A stretch of 64,000 bases of DNA. It comes from an uncultured Clostridia bacterium (GTDB lineage: Bacteria; Bacillota; Clostridia; Oscillospirales; Oscillospiraceae). Location of the stretch: positions 1-64,000 of the forward strand of contig CAKNRQ010000002.1 in assembly GCA_930990965.1 (NCBI GenBank), given 5' to 3'. Under the pieces are notes generated by a model. That model was not told where the DNA came from. It worked only from the letters and a program-made list of their open reading frames with translations, and searched no databases. Positions 8,513 through 17,205 of this stretch are shown here, one piece after another. The stretch's first letter is position 1. Every line of letters begins with the position of its first letter. Both the position numbers and the translations under genes were made by a program.

Positions 8513-9445
8513 TTACATCGCGAGCACAGTCGCGGCTATATTTTCAGCGGTAATGCCATTCATGGCCAACAGGCGCTCATAGGGCGCGCTCTGGCCGAAC
8601 TGGTCCTGGATGCCTATGCGTTTCACCTTGCACTTACCCATCTCTGCTGCCACGCAGGACACTGCGGCTCCCAGACCATTTATAATATTGTGATCCTCAA
8701 CCGTGACGACTTTGCCACAGTCGTTAATGCAGGCGGCAACTGCCTCTACGTCGAGTGGCTTTACCGTGTGCATATCCAGCACACGCACGTTTACTCCCTG
8801 AGCGGCAAGCGCTTCCGCAGCGGCAAGCGCTATGCAGACGGTGTCTCCGTTCGCTATTATCGCAGCGTCCGTACCTTCGCGCAGCTTCACGGCCTTTCCT
8901 ATCTCGAACCTGGCCTGGCTGTCATATATAACCGGCACGGCGTCACGGGTGAAGCGCAAGTAAACCGGACCGTCAAAATCCGCAGCGGCGGCAACCAGCT
9001 TGCGTGCGGCATAGTAGTCAGCGGGCATGATTACAGTCATGTTCGGAATGGTGGAGAGTATGCCCATATCCTCTATGCACTGATGGCTAGCGCCGTCGTT
9101 GGCCGGCGTAACGCCGCCGTGTGAGCACGCTATTTTGACGTTCAGATGCGGATAGCAGACTTCCTGGCGTATCATTTCCACCATGCGCATGCTGCCGAAG
9201 GCCGCATATGTGACAACGAAGGGTATCTTGCCGCAGGTCGCGAGTCCGGCGGCCACGCCCGCAGCGTTCTGCTCGGCTATGCCGACGTTGAGGTACTGCT
9301 CAGGCAGCTCCTTGCGGAATGCTCCGGTCTTGCAGCTCTTGCCGATATCCACATCGACCACGAGGACATTGGAATTGGCCTTGCCCAGCTCGACAATCTC
9401 GTCGCCAAAGCCGTCACGGGTAGCTTTTTTCACTATTTCGCTCAT
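8513..9445 (-). CDS. transketolase, C-terminal subunit (module A)
   Basis: A 310-residue protein equal to the pyrimidine-binding and C-terminal domains of transketolase. Landmarks are the conserved Glu in VGIAEQNAAGVAAGLA, VTYAAFGSMRMVEMIR, and HGGVTPANDGASHQ. Start 9445 (MSEIVKK) is chosen because GGAGGG lies 7 bases upstream. It needs the neighbouring N-terminal subunit to complete the thiamine diphosphate site between chains. Split transketolases are common in Firmicutes and archaea. Context with a TRAP transporter and a dehydrogenase suggests it cleaves a specific ketose in a catabolic pathway rather than serving the pentose phosphate pathway. Confidence 0.9.
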   Translation of the reverse strand: MSEIVKKATRDGFGDEIVELGKANSNVLVVDVDIGKSCKTGAFRKELPEQYLNVGIAEQNAAGVAAGLATCGKIPFVVTYAAFGSMRMVEMIRQEVCYPHLNVKIACSHGGVTPANDGASHQCIEDMGILSTIPNMTVIMPADYYAARKLVAAAADFDGPVYLRFTRDAVPVIYDSQARFEIGKAVKLREGTDAAIIANGDTVCIALAAAEALAAQGVNVRVLDMHTVKPLDVEAVAACINDCGKVVTVEDHNIINGLGAAVSCVAAEMGKCKVKRIGIQDQFGQSAPYERLLAMNGITAENIAATVLAM

Positions 9446-9459
9446 TTCAAGACCCTCCT

Positions 9460-10302
9460 TCAGCACTCGACATACTGCTGCTCAAGTTCAGCCATGGCCT
9501 GTTCGTACTGCTCCTTGTTGGGAGCAGTGCCATGCCAGCCAACCTGGTTCTCCATGAATGAGACACCGTTACCCTTTACGGTGTGGCCGAAAATACACTT
9601 GGGCTTGCCGTTCTTGACGCTGACTGCGAGGTCAAGGGCACGTACCATTTCCTCCATGTCGTTGCCGTTAATTTCGTAGACGTCAAAACCGAAGGCCTTG
9701 AACTTATCTCCCAGGTTTACTGGCGGCATAATCTCGTCACATGTCCCGTCGAGCTGCAGGTTGTTGTAGTCCACAAAGACGACGAGGTTGTCGCACCTGT
9801 ACTTGTTGGCAGTGCCGCAGGCCTCCCAAATCTCGCCTTCATTGCACTCGCCGTCGCCGACGGCCACGAAGACGCGGTAGTCCTTTTGGTCCAGCTTGGC
9901 GGCAATGGCCATGCCCACTCCGCAGGCCAGGCCCTGGCCTAGCGAACCGGTGGAAATATCAATGCCGGGGCACTTTTTCATGTCCGGGTGGCCCTGGAGT
10001 GGGGACCCCTCCTTGCGGAGGGTGTCCAGCACTTCCATCGGGAAGAAGCCACGCATGGCGAGCGCAGCATACTGCGCCGGGCAAACATGGCCCTTACTCA
10101 TAACAAAGCGGTCGCGGTCGGCCCACTTTGGATTCTGCGGGTCTACGTTCATCTCGCGGAAATAGCAGGCGGTGACAAACTCGGCAACGGAGAGGCTGCC
10201 GCCGGGATGCCCGGACTGCGCTTTGTATATCATGTCGATGACATGCTTCTTGAGGTCTGTGCAGGTGTTTTTAAGCTGAGCTATACTCATCTGCTCTTTC
10301 AT
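9460..10302 (-). CDS. transketolase, N-terminal subunit (module A)
   Basis: A 280-residue thiamine-diphosphate-binding half of transketolase. It shows SGHPGGSLSVAEFVTACYF, the SKGHVCPAQYA motif, STGSLGQGLACGVGMA, and the diphosphate/Mg site GDGECNEGEIWEACGTANKY ending in DYNN. Start 10302 is chosen over a GTG at 10311 because AAAGGTGA lies 5 bases upstream. It precedes the C-terminal subunit by 14 bp and follows the TRAP large permease. A second, diverged copy of this pair occurs at 61907-63681, so the two are probably substrate-specialised. Confidence 0.9.
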   Translation of the reverse strand: MKEQMSIAQLKNTCTDLKKHVIDMIYKAQSGHPGGSLSVAEFVTACYFREMNVDPQNPKWADRDRFVMSKGHVCPAQYAALAMRGFFPMEVLDTLRKEGSPLQGHPDMKKCPGIDISTGSLGQGLACGVGMAIAAKLDQKDYRVFVAVGDGECNEGEIWEACGTANKYRCDNLVVFVDYNNLQLDGTCDEIMPPVNLGDKFKAFGFDVYEINGNDMEEMVRALDLAVSVKNGKPKCIFGHTVKGNGVSFMENQVGWHGTAPNKEQYEQAMAELEQQYVEC

Positions 10303-10331
10303 AATTATCACCTTTCTTTAACAGCCGGTAA

Positions 10332-11621
10332 TCAGGATGTGAATATGGTGCTTATGCCCGGTATGTAGGTAATGATAAGCAGGACAATAAGCGACGCCAA
10401 AATTAATGGCACAACTGCTCTCGATATCTGTTTGAGGTTGACCTTTGCCACGCCGCAGGCGACGTACAGGTCGACGCCCACAGGGGGGGTGTACAGGCCG
10501 ATGGCCAGGTTGACTATCATGACGACACCGAGGTGTATAAGGTCTACGCCCAGAGCCTGAGCGACAGGGACGAAGAGCGGAGTAAAGATGTACAGCGCGC
10601 TCGTGGAGTCGAGGAAGCAGCCGGCGATAAGCAGGATGATGTTGACGATTATGAAGAAGATAATCGTGCTGCCGCCGGTGAGTTCAGTGAGGCCGTTGGA
10701 GATGGCGACGTCGAGGCGGGAACGGGTCAGCACATAGGCGAACATGCTGGCCGTCGCGGTGATAAAGAGAACCGTGGCGGTCGTGCTTGCCGAGTCAATT
10801 ATTATCGCCCACAGTTCCTTGAGCTTGACAGTCTTGTAGACAAACACACCGATGATGAGGCCGTATACGACGGAGACAGCAGCGGCCTCGGTCGGAGTAA
10901 AGATGCCGCCGTAGATGCCGCCAAGGATGATAACGGGCATCAGCAGGCCCCAGAAAGCCTTCTTGAAGGCTACCCAGCGGTCATGCCAGCTTGCTTTGGG
11001 GAGCTTGACGAGGTCAACCTTGCGGCCGAGAATCAAAGCAGTGGCGATGAGGGCGGCGCCCATGATAAGTCCGGGTATTACGCCGGCTTTGAAAAGGTCT
11101 CCGATGGATACGCCGGAGGCAATGGATCCATACACGACGAAGGTTATGCTCGGTGGAATGATAACGCCTATAGCGCCGGCGCTGGCCATAAGGGCTGCGG
11201 AAAACTTCGGGCTGTAGCCGGAGCGAATCATGCCGGGAATCATGACGAGGCCGAGGGCGGCGACGGTGGCCGGACCGGAGCCGGATATCGCTGCGAAGAA
11301 GCAGGAAACTATGACGCAGACGATGGCCAGGCCGCCGCGCAGGTGGCCGACGCAGGCCTCTGCCAGATTAATAAGCCTTTTGGATATCTGAGCTTTGTCC
11401 ATTATGTTGCCGGCCAGTATGAAGTACGGAATGGCCAGCAGCACGAACTTGCTCATGGACGAGCTGAACATCTGCGGCATGGCGCTCATTACGGTATCCA
11501 GGGGGCGTCCCGCGCCCTGGACGAGCATGGCTACTATGCTCGAGACGCCCAGGCATATGGCTATCGGTGCGCCCAAGACCAGCAGCAGGGCAAAAGTTAT
11601 AAACAGTACGGCGGCTATCAT
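10332..11621 (-). CDS. TRAP transporter large permease (DctM family, module A)
   Basis: A 429-residue, roughly 12-helix ion-coupled transport subunit of a tripartite TRAP transporter. It has the family hallmarks SGSGPATVAALGLVMIPGM, GVIIPPSITFVVYGSI, and FTPTEAAAVSVVYGL. It overlaps the small permease gene by 4 bp, so the two are translationally coupled. TRAP systems use a sodium or proton gradient to import carboxylates and sugar acids delivered by the binding protein at 12135. The transketolase pair follows directly, tying transport to cleavage. Confidence 0.93.
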   Translation of the reverse strand: MIAAVLFITFALLLVLGAPIAICLGVSSIVAMLVQGAGRPLDTVMSAMPQMFSSSMSKFVLLAIPYFILAGNIMDKAQISKRLINLAEACVGHLRGGLAIVCVIVSCFFAAISGSGPATVAALGLVMIPGMIRSGYSPKFSAALMASAGAIGVIIPPSITFVVYGSIASGVSIGDLFKAGVIPGLIMGAALIATALILGRKVDLVKLPKASWHDRWVAFKKAFWGLLMPVIILGGIYGGIFTPTEAAAVSVVYGLIIGVFVYKTVKLKELWAIIIDSASTTATVLFITATASMFAYVLTRSRLDVAISNGLTELTGGSTIIFFIIVNIILLIAGCFLDSTSALYIFTPLFVPVAQALGVDLIHLGVVMIVNLAIGLYTPPVGVDLYVACGVAKVNLKQISRAVVPLILASLIVLLIITYIPGISTIFTS

Positions 11622-12121
11622 TTGCTCAGCTCCTCCTTTCCATCAGCGGACTCGGGTTTTACTTTGGCCTCCTGTATAGTTGCCTGTGCGAAGCGAATAG
11701 TCACAAACACAGCGCCAAACGGTACGAAGGTCGCGTAAATCCACTCGGGCCACTGCATGGCAGAGGTTACCATGCCCAGATTGTACTGGTTTATCACCAT
11801 GAGGATGCCGTAATACACGAGCAGTGCCGAAAACACGGTGGCAAGCCCGTATACAAACACGAGCAATGCCTTGCGCGCCTTGAAATTCACGGCGTCCGGC
11901 AGGACGGTCAGGCCGAGGTGCGCGCGGCGTTTGGCCGCAATGGCTGTGCCCATCATGCTGAGCAGTACAAACAGATAGGTCGTTATCTCCTCGGAGAAGG
12001 AAAGCGAACCAATTCCGGTGTAACGGGTGACGACGTTGGCAAATGTAATGCAGGTCATCACAATAGTGCAGACGACGCATATCGTCTCCTCGATATAGTC
12101 AAGTATTTTGCTGAACATCAT
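11618..12121 (-). CDS. TRAP transporter small permease (DctQ family, module A)
   Basis: A 167-residue, four-helix membrane subunit that partners DctM. FANVVTRY near residue 30 and SFSEEITTYLFVLLSMMGTAIA are typical DctQ features. Located between the binding-protein and large-permease genes in the usual P-Q-M order. Start is the first of two adjacent ATGs at 12121; the second would shorten it by one residue. Confidence 0.9.
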   Translation of the reverse strand: MMFSKILDYIEETICVVCTIVMTCITFANVVTRYTGIGSLSFSEEITTYLFVLLSMMGTAIAAKRRAHLGLTVLPDAVNFKARKALLVFVYGLATVFSALLVYYGILMVINQYNLGMVTSAMQWPEWIYATFVPFGAVFVTIRFAQATIQEAKVKPESADGKEELSK

Positions 12122-12134
12122 CTATTCCCCCCTG

Positions 12135-13160
12135 TCAGCCGGTGATGCCAAACGCGGCGCAGGCATCCTCGCCAAAATACTCAATCATTTCCTGCTTGAA
12201 ATCTGCGATGTAGTCTTCAAAGGCGGCCTGTTCTTCCTCAGTGAGGTATGTGATGGTCATACCGCCCGCTGCAAAGTCCTCAAGGATCTGAGCTTCCTCA
12301 TTCTCGAGCGTTTCTCTGCCCCAGTTGCAGGCCTCAGTGGCGCACTCCTGGAGAAGTTCCTGGGTCTTGGGTTCGAGGTTATTCCACACGTCGCTGTTGG
12401 CTACAAAGAGGTCGCTCTCGTAGGAGTAGTTCCACATGGTGAGGTAATCCTGGACCTCGTTCATCTTAGCGGAAGCCGTAATGGAGACGCCATTCTCCTG
12501 GCCGTCAAGGGTACCCTGCTGGATGGCGGTGAAGACTTCGCTCCAGTTCATGCTGGTGGGGTCGGCGCCCAGAGCATTGAAGAAACCCATGTATACAACG
12601 CTGCCGGGAACACGGATCTTCAGATGAGCCATATCCTCGGGGGTGTGTATCTCGCGCTTGGAGTTGGTAATCTGACGGAAGCCGTTGTGGAAGCTTCCGA
12701 GATAAGTCATGCCCTTGTCAGCAAGACGCTCGGCGTAATACTCGCCGCCGGTGGAATCGATTACGGCAATAGCCTCGTCGTAGTTGTCGAATATCCAGGG
12801 AATCGTGGCCACAGGCAGCTTCTCGTCGATAACCGCGAGCGTGCAGGTGGCATATGCCGCCAGGTCGACGCTGCCCGAGGCAATCATTTCAATGCCGCGC
12901 GAGGCATTGCCGTTGGCCAGCTGATCATTTGGGAACACTGCGACGGTCACGTTCCCGCCGGAGCGTTCTTCCACAAGCTGTGCAAAATAGTCGCCCACGC
13001 GGGCGTCTATCTGCGTGTCCGTACCATTGACAGCCATTGTGAGCTCAATGGTCTGGTACTCGCCTTCAGCTCTCTCGCCGTCATCCCCGGTCCCGCAGCC
13101 GGTCAGCACAATGACAAGCGCAAGAGCAAGACAACTGAGCTTGAGTCCTTTTCTTCTCAT
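12135..13160 (-). CDS. TRAP transporter substrate-binding lipoprotein (DctP family, module A)
   Basis: A 341-residue extracytoplasmic solute receptor. Start 13160 is supported by GGAGGGAG; it opens with a lipoprotein signal (MRRKGLKLSCLALAL, lipobox LTGC). The body carries DctP signatures: IKIRVPGSVVYMGFFNALG, PTSMNWSEVFTAIQQGTLDGQE, and a C-terminal acidic helix. The Arg in IRVPGS normally binds a substrate carboxylate, so a sugar acid or other carboxylate is the likely ligand. First gene of the operon, with a promoter and inverted-repeat operator upstream. Confidence 0.92.
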   Translation of the reverse strand: MRRKGLKLSCLALALVIVLTGCGTGDDGERAEGEYQTIELTMAVNGTDTQIDARVGDYFAQLVEERSGGNVTVAVFPNDQLANGNASRGIEMIASGSVDLAAYATCTLAVIDEKLPVATIPWIFDNYDEAIAVIDSTGGEYYAERLADKGMTYLGSFHNGFRQITNSKREIHTPEDMAHLKIRVPGSVVYMGFFNALGADPTSMNWSEVFTAIQQGTLDGQENGVSITASAKMNEVQDYLTMWNYSYESDLFVANSDVWNNLEPKTQELLQECATEACNWGRETLENEEAQILEDFAAGGMTITYLTEEEQAAFEDYIADFKQEMIEYFGEDACAAFGITG

Positions 13161-13206
13161 CTTTGTTCTCCCTCCTGATTTGGTGTCTCTTCTGCGTAAT
13201 TCTCCC

Positions 13207-13280
13207 GACAAAAGACATTTCACTTATGTATTATGTCTTTTGTCAGACATATGTTAGCACGCCTGAGAAATACACGTCAA
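13207..13280 (-). promoter_or_regulatory. module A promoter and inverted-repeat operator
   Basis: Minus strand TTGACG (13280-13275), 18-bp spacer, TAACAT (13256-13251). Just downstream lies a 12-bp perfect inverted repeat, GACAAAAGACAT (13207-13218) and ATGTCTTTTGTC (13233-13244). The inner half also makes TGTC-A-GACA (13241-13249), which resembles FadR/GntR-family operators. The divergently unrelated but adjacent regulator gene at 13405 is the obvious candidate binder. Confidence 0.7.
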
Positions 13281-13346
13281 CCTTGGAAAATCAATTCTCG
13301 CTTTCAGCCAATTCTTTCATTTAGAATTTGTTCATAATTTACAAGA

Positions 13347-13384
13347 GAAAAACCGTCACCCGCCTTAAATTGCGGGTGACGGTT
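13347..13384 (-). terminator. terminator of the module A regulator gene
   Basis: Perfect 13-bp stem (AACCGTCACCCGC / GCGGGTGACGGTT) followed on the minus strand by TTTTTCTC, 20 bp past the stop at 13405. Confidence 0.88.
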
Positions 13385-13404
13385 CGTATTTCAGGTAAGT
13401 TTGT

Positions 13405-14130
13405 TTATTCTTTGACAGCGTCGAGGAAATAAGTACTGTGTATAAATTCCTCCAGGCCGTCAAGATTCTTGCTCACCAGCATGTCATACATTTTCCAGTG
13501 AACGTCTATATGTTCCCTGCTGCGGCCGGTTTTTATCATAGTCTCGACAGTCTTGTGCCGCACCGAATAGGTAAGAGTTCGGACAACACGGTTTATCTTG
13601 TCTACGAGCTCATTCTGGCACAGGGCAGACACCGCTTCGTGAAAAGCGTCGTCAGCCTGAAAGCTGGCCTCAACGATGTTGTCGCCGGCTTTGCCTGCTG
13701 CAGCGGCTTCAAAATCGTCGAGCTTTTGACGTATAACATCAAGCTGCTCGGGCTCCTCCTTTTTCACGGCGAGGCGCATTATGCCCACTTCAATCAGCTC
13801 ACGCAGCTCCATCAGGCTGTCAAAGTCACGTGCACCGTTTAGTATGACCCCATACACCATGGGGTCTATCATACTCTCCCGAAAACCACCGGTGACGAAA
13901 GTTCCCTCGCTGCGCTTACTCTCCAGAACGCCCAAGTAAGTCAGTATTTTAGTCGCCTCGCGTATACTTGTGCGGGCTACGCCGAGCTGTGCGGCCAATT
14001 CCGGTTCGCTCGGCAGGCGATCGCCCGGTTTGAGCTCTCCTGAGACCATACCATCTGTGAGGCAGTTTATCACCTGCTGCACCACCGACTCACTTTTAAG
14101 ATTTTTAAGATAATTGGGTCTCTCCAACAA
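13405..14130 (-). CDS. FadR-subfamily GntR regulator (module A)
   Basis: A 241-residue regulator. The N-terminal winged helix (GMVSGELKPGDRLPSEPELA, QLGVARTSIREATKIL) is GntR type. The all-helical C-terminal FCD domain has the metal-binding Asp/His pattern (DDAFHEAVSAL). It likely senses a carboxylate or sugar acid and represses the TRAP/transketolase operon. The TTG at 14130 is preferred as start: it has GGTGGAG upstream, and the predicted promoter (-10 at 14168-14163) would start transcription downstream of the ATG at 14160. Its own terminator separates it from the operon, so it is transcribed alone. Confidence 0.88.
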   Translation of the reverse strand: MLERPNYLKNLKSESVVQQVINCLTDGMVSGELKPGDRLPSEPELAAQLGVARTSIREATKILTYLGVLESKRSEGTFVTGGFRESMIDPMVYGVILNGARDFDSLMELRELIEVGIMRLAVKKEEPEQLDVIRQKLDDFEAAAAGKAGDNIVEASFQADDAFHEAVSALCQNELVDKINRVVRTLTYSVRHKTVETMIKTGRSREHIDVHWKMYDMLVSKNLDGLEEFIHSTYFLDAVKE

Positions 14131-14162
14131 ATATATCACTCCACCGACGTACTTCGTCATAC

Positions 14163-14191
14163 ACTATACAATAAATTACCGGGAATTGCAA
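14163..14191 (-). promoter_or_regulatory. promoter of the FadR-type regulator
   Basis: Minus strand TTGCAA (14191-14186), 17-bp spacer, TATAGT (14168-14163). Predicted start of transcription near 14156 leaves about 25 bases of leader before the TTG start codon. Confidence 0.65.
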
Positions 14192-14403
14192 GTAAAGCTG
14201 AGCTTCAAAAGGTTTTGACGGCATATTGCCTCAGCCGGTTTGACAGCATTGCCAATGTAGATGCCGCAAACCGCTGCTGAAAATATTGAGCCGGATGATT
14301 GTGTTAACCCGTATTGTGTGCAGCTCAATAAATTTCGATGTAAAGTAAGCAATTTTATTGTCAGGCGCATTTTGCAGAAAATTGATGAAGCGGCCGCAGT
14401 CAT

Positions 14404-14413
14404 GTGCTATAAT
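14404..14413 (+). promoter_or_regulatory. extended -10 promoter of HAD phosphatase
   Basis: TGTGCTATAAT, an extended -10 element (TG-n-TATAAT), about 90 bp upstream of the HAD gene. No good -35 box is seen, which is tolerated for extended -10 promoters. Confidence 0.5.
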
Positions 14414-14501
14414 GTCTTTCGGCCTGCACGGCGAGCCTTTCAACCTCAGCGCTTGCAGTAAAACTAAGTGTTTTGACGCAAGCGGAAACGGAGTGCAACA
14501 C

Positions 14502-15272
14502 ATGATAAAACTCATAGCCTGCGACATAGACGGCACGCTGGTATACGGATATAACTCTGGCGTTGTGGACGAGGTCTTCAACCAGATAAGACGCCTGGCC
14601 GGGATGGGCATACGCTTTTGCCCCACCAGCGGCCGGCAGCAGACCAGCCTCAGACAGCTCTTCGCGCCGGTCGCAGACGAGCTCTATTACATCTGCGAAA
14701 ACGGCGCCGTCATATTCGGGCCCGGAGGCGCGGACAATGTGCTGGATAAAGTCACAATGGACCGCGGCATCGCGCTTGAGCTCTGCCACGACATAATCTC
14801 CATACCGGGCTGCGACATACAGATTTCCGGTCAGGACAGGAGTTATCTGTGCCCCAAGAGCGATGAAATAGTGACGCTCATGCGCGACACTGTGGGCAAC
14901 AATGTCACTATACTCTCCTCCCCCGACGAGATACCTGAACCCATCGTCAAAGTGGCTGCCTTCTACACCGCCGGGGCCGAGTTCATCGAGCCGCTGCTTG
15001 CCCCGCGCTGGAGCAAGTATTTCCGCACCGCCATATCCGGCGACGCCTGGGTTGACTTCAACTCCACCGACAAGGGCGACGGACTGCGCCGCCTTTGCCG
15101 TTCGCTGGATATCCCCCTCTCCGACGTCATGGCCTTCGGTGACAGCTACAACGACGCGGCCATGCTCGAAGCCGCCGGGCACGCCTACATAATGGAGGGC
15201 GCCTGCGCCGAGCTGCTGGCCCGCTTTCCAAATCACTGCGACCGTGTGGAACGCATACTCGCGCAGATATAA
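14502..15272 (+). CDS. Cof-type HAD-family phosphatase
   Basis: A 256-residue haloacid-dehalogenase-superfamily hydrolase. MIKLIACDIDGTLV holds the nucleophile and acid/base Asp (DIDGT); CPTSGRQQTS is motif II; the Lys region and MAFGDSYNDAAMLEAAGHAY give motif IV with its acidic metal ligands. The inserted cap domain (roughly residues 80-190) is of the Cof/IIB type, whose members dephosphorylate sugar phosphates and flavin or pyridoxal precursors. Start 14502 is chosen for the conserved N-terminus and GGAG upstream. Monocistronic between an extended -10 promoter and a hairpin. Confidence 0.88.
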   Translation: MIKLIACDIDGTLVYGYNSGVVDEVFNQIRRLAGMGIRFCPTSGRQQTSLRQLFAPVADELYYICENGAVIFGPGGADNVLDKVTMDRGIALELCHDIISIPGCDIQISGQDRSYLCPKSDEIVTLMRDTVGNNVTILSSPDEIPEPIVKVAAFYTAGAEFIEPLLAPRWSKYFRTAISGDAWVDFNSTDKGDGLRRLCRSLDIPLSDVMAFGDSYNDAAMLEAAGHAYIMEGACAELLARFPNHCDRVERILAQI

Positions 15273-15277
15273 TTACA

Positions 15278-15314
15278 GCAAGAGGACGCCCGAGGGCGTC
15301 CTCTTGCTATTTTG
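15278..15314. terminator. bidirectional terminator
   Basis: Perfect 14-bp stem (GCAAGAGGACGCCC / GGGCGTCCTCTTGC) between two convergent genes, with short T-rich tails on both strands. Confidence 0.8.
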
Positions 15315-15327
15315 CATATACGTCAAA

Positions 15328-16776
15328 TCACAGGCTATCGCCGAAGTCGTCGCGGAACTTCTTGGCGAGCTTGATCTGCCAGTCGCTGGTCGGTTCCAGA
15401 CGGCCAAAGAAGAAGCGCAGTGAGCTCGGCTCCTCGACCCAGCGCAGGCCGCCGACGAGGTCTCGGTTCTCGTGCAGCCATGTGATGCGGTCAACGGCGT
15501 AGAGCACCTGGCTCATGGTGAAGACACGCCTCGGCATGGCAAGACGTAGCAGCTCGACTTCGGCTATGGGCTCCGTTCCGTCCGGCTCACGTTGTTCGCT
15601 CAAGGTTCCGCGTTCCATGCCGCGCACGCCGCCGGCGATGTAAACCGCTGCCGCCAGGGCGCCGGCCGGGTATTCGTGGTCGTCGATGTGCGGCAGGAAT
15701 TCGCGCGCGTTCAGGTGGCAGCCCAGGCCGCCCGCAGGAGTCACAACCGGCACGCCGCGCTTTATGAGTTCGCGGCACATGAAGTCGATGAAGATGGGTC
15801 CCTGGGAAATCACGTCCTCGTCCATGGTCTCCTCAAGGCCCACGGTTATGGCCTCCATCTCGCGCACGCTCATGCCGCCGTAAGTGAGGAAGCCTTCAAA
15901 CATGGGCACCAGCTCACGCATACGCTCACACAGTTCTTTGGAGCGCATAGCTATGCCGCCGCCACGGGCAAAACCGAATTTGCGTGCTGAGAAGTAAATG
16001 ATGTCGAACTGCTCGGCCACGGCGCGGGTGATCTCGCGTATCGACATGTCCTTGCACGCGGCCTCGCGCGTCTTGATGAAGTAGAGGTTATCCTGCAGCA
16101 GACTGGCGTCCAGTACGGTGAGTATGCCGTGTTCACGGCAGATCTCGCAGGTTTCGCGCATGTTTTGCAGGCTCAGCGGCTGGCCGCCTATCAGGTTTGT
16201 GCCCGCCTCCACACGCAGAAAGGGGATGTGCTCCGGGCCCACACGGTCTATGAGCGCGCGCAGCTTGTCGAGGTCAAAGTTGCCCTTGAAGGGGTGATCG
16301 CTGGTTGTCTTGGACGCCTCGTCTATGACCAGCTCTTCAACGCTGCCGCCAAGGCGGGTGATATGGGCTTTGGTCGTCGTGAAGTGGAAATTCATCGGCA
16401 CCACGTCGCCAGGCTTGACAAAGGCCATGGCCAGGATGTTCTCACAGGCCCTGCCCTGATGGGCCGGGAGGAAGAACTTTGTGCCGAAGATCTCGTGCAC
16501 CTTGTTTTCGAGGCGCGTGAAGCTCGCGCTGCCGGCGTAGCTGTCGTCACAGATGAACATGGCCGCGGTCTGGCGGTCGCTCATGCCGTTGACGCCGGAG
16601 TCGGTCAGCATGTCGAGGAATATATCCTCGTTCTTGAGCAGGAAGGTGTTGTTGCCTGCCTCGGTGATGGCCTCCAGGCGGCGCTCAACGGGCTGGAGGT
16701 TGAGTTTCTGCACCATACGCACCTTGTGCAGTTCGAGGGGGATGTTCATACCGGTGTGGAATTTGATGTTTGCCAT
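15328..16776 (-). CDS. tpl: tyrosine phenol-lyase (beta-tyrosinase)
   Basis: A 482-residue PLP enzyme of the tyrosine phenol-lyase/tryptophanase family, which splits tyrosine to phenol, pyruvate and ammonia, reversibly. Start 16776 has AAGGAG 9 bases upstream. The PLP lysine is K266 in SARKFG. Two positions favour tyrosine over tryptophan: FTTTKAH (T133) corresponds to Thr124 of Citrobacter freundii TPL where tryptophanase has Asp, and MERG (R389) corresponds to its Arg381, where tryptophanase lacks Arg. NPFKGNFDL-like and GGQPLS motifs are shared by both. It stands alone behind a T-box leader whose specifier codon is UAC (tyrosine), independent support for a tyrosine-linked role. These residue equivalences are recalled from the literature, not aligned here. 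Confidence 0.82.
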   Translation of the reverse strand: MANIKFHTGMNIPLELHKVRMVQKLNLQPVERRLEAITEAGNNTFLLKNEDIFLDMLTDSGVNGMSDRQTAAMFICDDSYAGSASFTRLENKVHEIFGTKFFLPAHQGRACENILAMAFVKPGDVVPMNFHFTTTKAHITRLGGSVEELVIDEASKTTSDHPFKGNFDLDKLRALIDRVGPEHIPFLRVEAGTNLIGGQPLSLQNMRETCEICREHGILTVLDASLLQDNLYFIKTREAACKDMSIREITRAVAEQFDIIYFSARKFGFARGGGIAMRSKELCERMRELVPMFEGFLTYGGMSVREMEAITVGLEETMDEDVISQGPIFIDFMCRELIKRGVPVVTPAGGLGCHLNAREFLPHIDDHEYPAGALAAAVYIAGGVRGMERGTLSEQREPDGTEPIAEVELLRLAMPRRVFTMSQVLYAVDRITWLHENRDLVGGLRWVEEPSSLRFFFGRLEPTSDWQIKLAKKFRDDFGDSL

Positions 16777-16849
16777 TTTTACTTGCTCCTTATCTTTTTG
16801 AGATTTGCAGGAGCCATTTGGCGATAACTCCAGCCGGTTTCGAGGAAAG

Positions 16850-17199
16850 AAAAAACGCTCCATCCTCCTTATAGAGGACGAGCGCCAAATCCCGTGTTAC
16901 CACCTCAATTTACCGCAGCCTCGCGGTCTGCGGCCTTTTCGACTACGTCGCCCGAAGGCGAGATACTCTATCTCTGTAACGGGAGAAGCCCGGCCCGGCG
17001 TACCGGCGAAAATCGCTTTCCTGGGGCGGCTCTTGCGTGTATTCCCGGGCCGTACTCTCGTGCCTTGCACCAACCGGCACTTCTCTGTAGAGCCTGTCAA
17101 ACCACTTCGGCACACAACATCCTCAATCAGATGCAGCGTCGCAGGTCTGAACTGCTCCCGGTACTATTCCGCAGTCATAGCCATTTGCGTTCTTGAGTT
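16850..17199 (-). ncRNA. T-box riboswitch, tyrosine (UAC) specifier
   Basis: Leader of the tyrosine phenol-lyase gene. On the minus strand: AGTA (17165-17162) followed by CCGGG (17161-17157); the return strand CCCGG (17049-17045) followed by GAATACA, which gives the classical GAA-specifier-A pattern with UAC at 17041-17039. A basal TGCG/CGCA helix closes the specifier loop. A distal hairpin lies between (CAGAGAAGTGCC...GGCAC). The T-box sequence GAGGTGGTAACACGGG is at 16906-16891; its TGGT suits a tRNA ending ACCA, as tRNA-Tyr does. A terminator hairpin (16884-16856) and TTTTTT (16855-16850) complete it. Uncharged tRNA-Tyr should permit read-through. Stem I is longer than usual. Confidence 0.85.
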
Positions 17200-17205
17200 G
17201 AGTGC

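Noticed and set aside
10533..11738. 401-codon open frame on the plus strand
   Set aside because: Antisense to dctM and dctQ of module A; composition is that of a mirrored membrane protein gene.
14176..14626. minus-strand open frames upstream of the HAD gene
   Set aside because: Overlap the HAD gene antisense and the regulator promoter; no homology recognisable.
17101..17199. TGG in the leader as a tryptophan specifier
   Set aside because: It does not lie in the GAA-codon-A context opposite AGTA, whereas UAC at 17041-17039 does.
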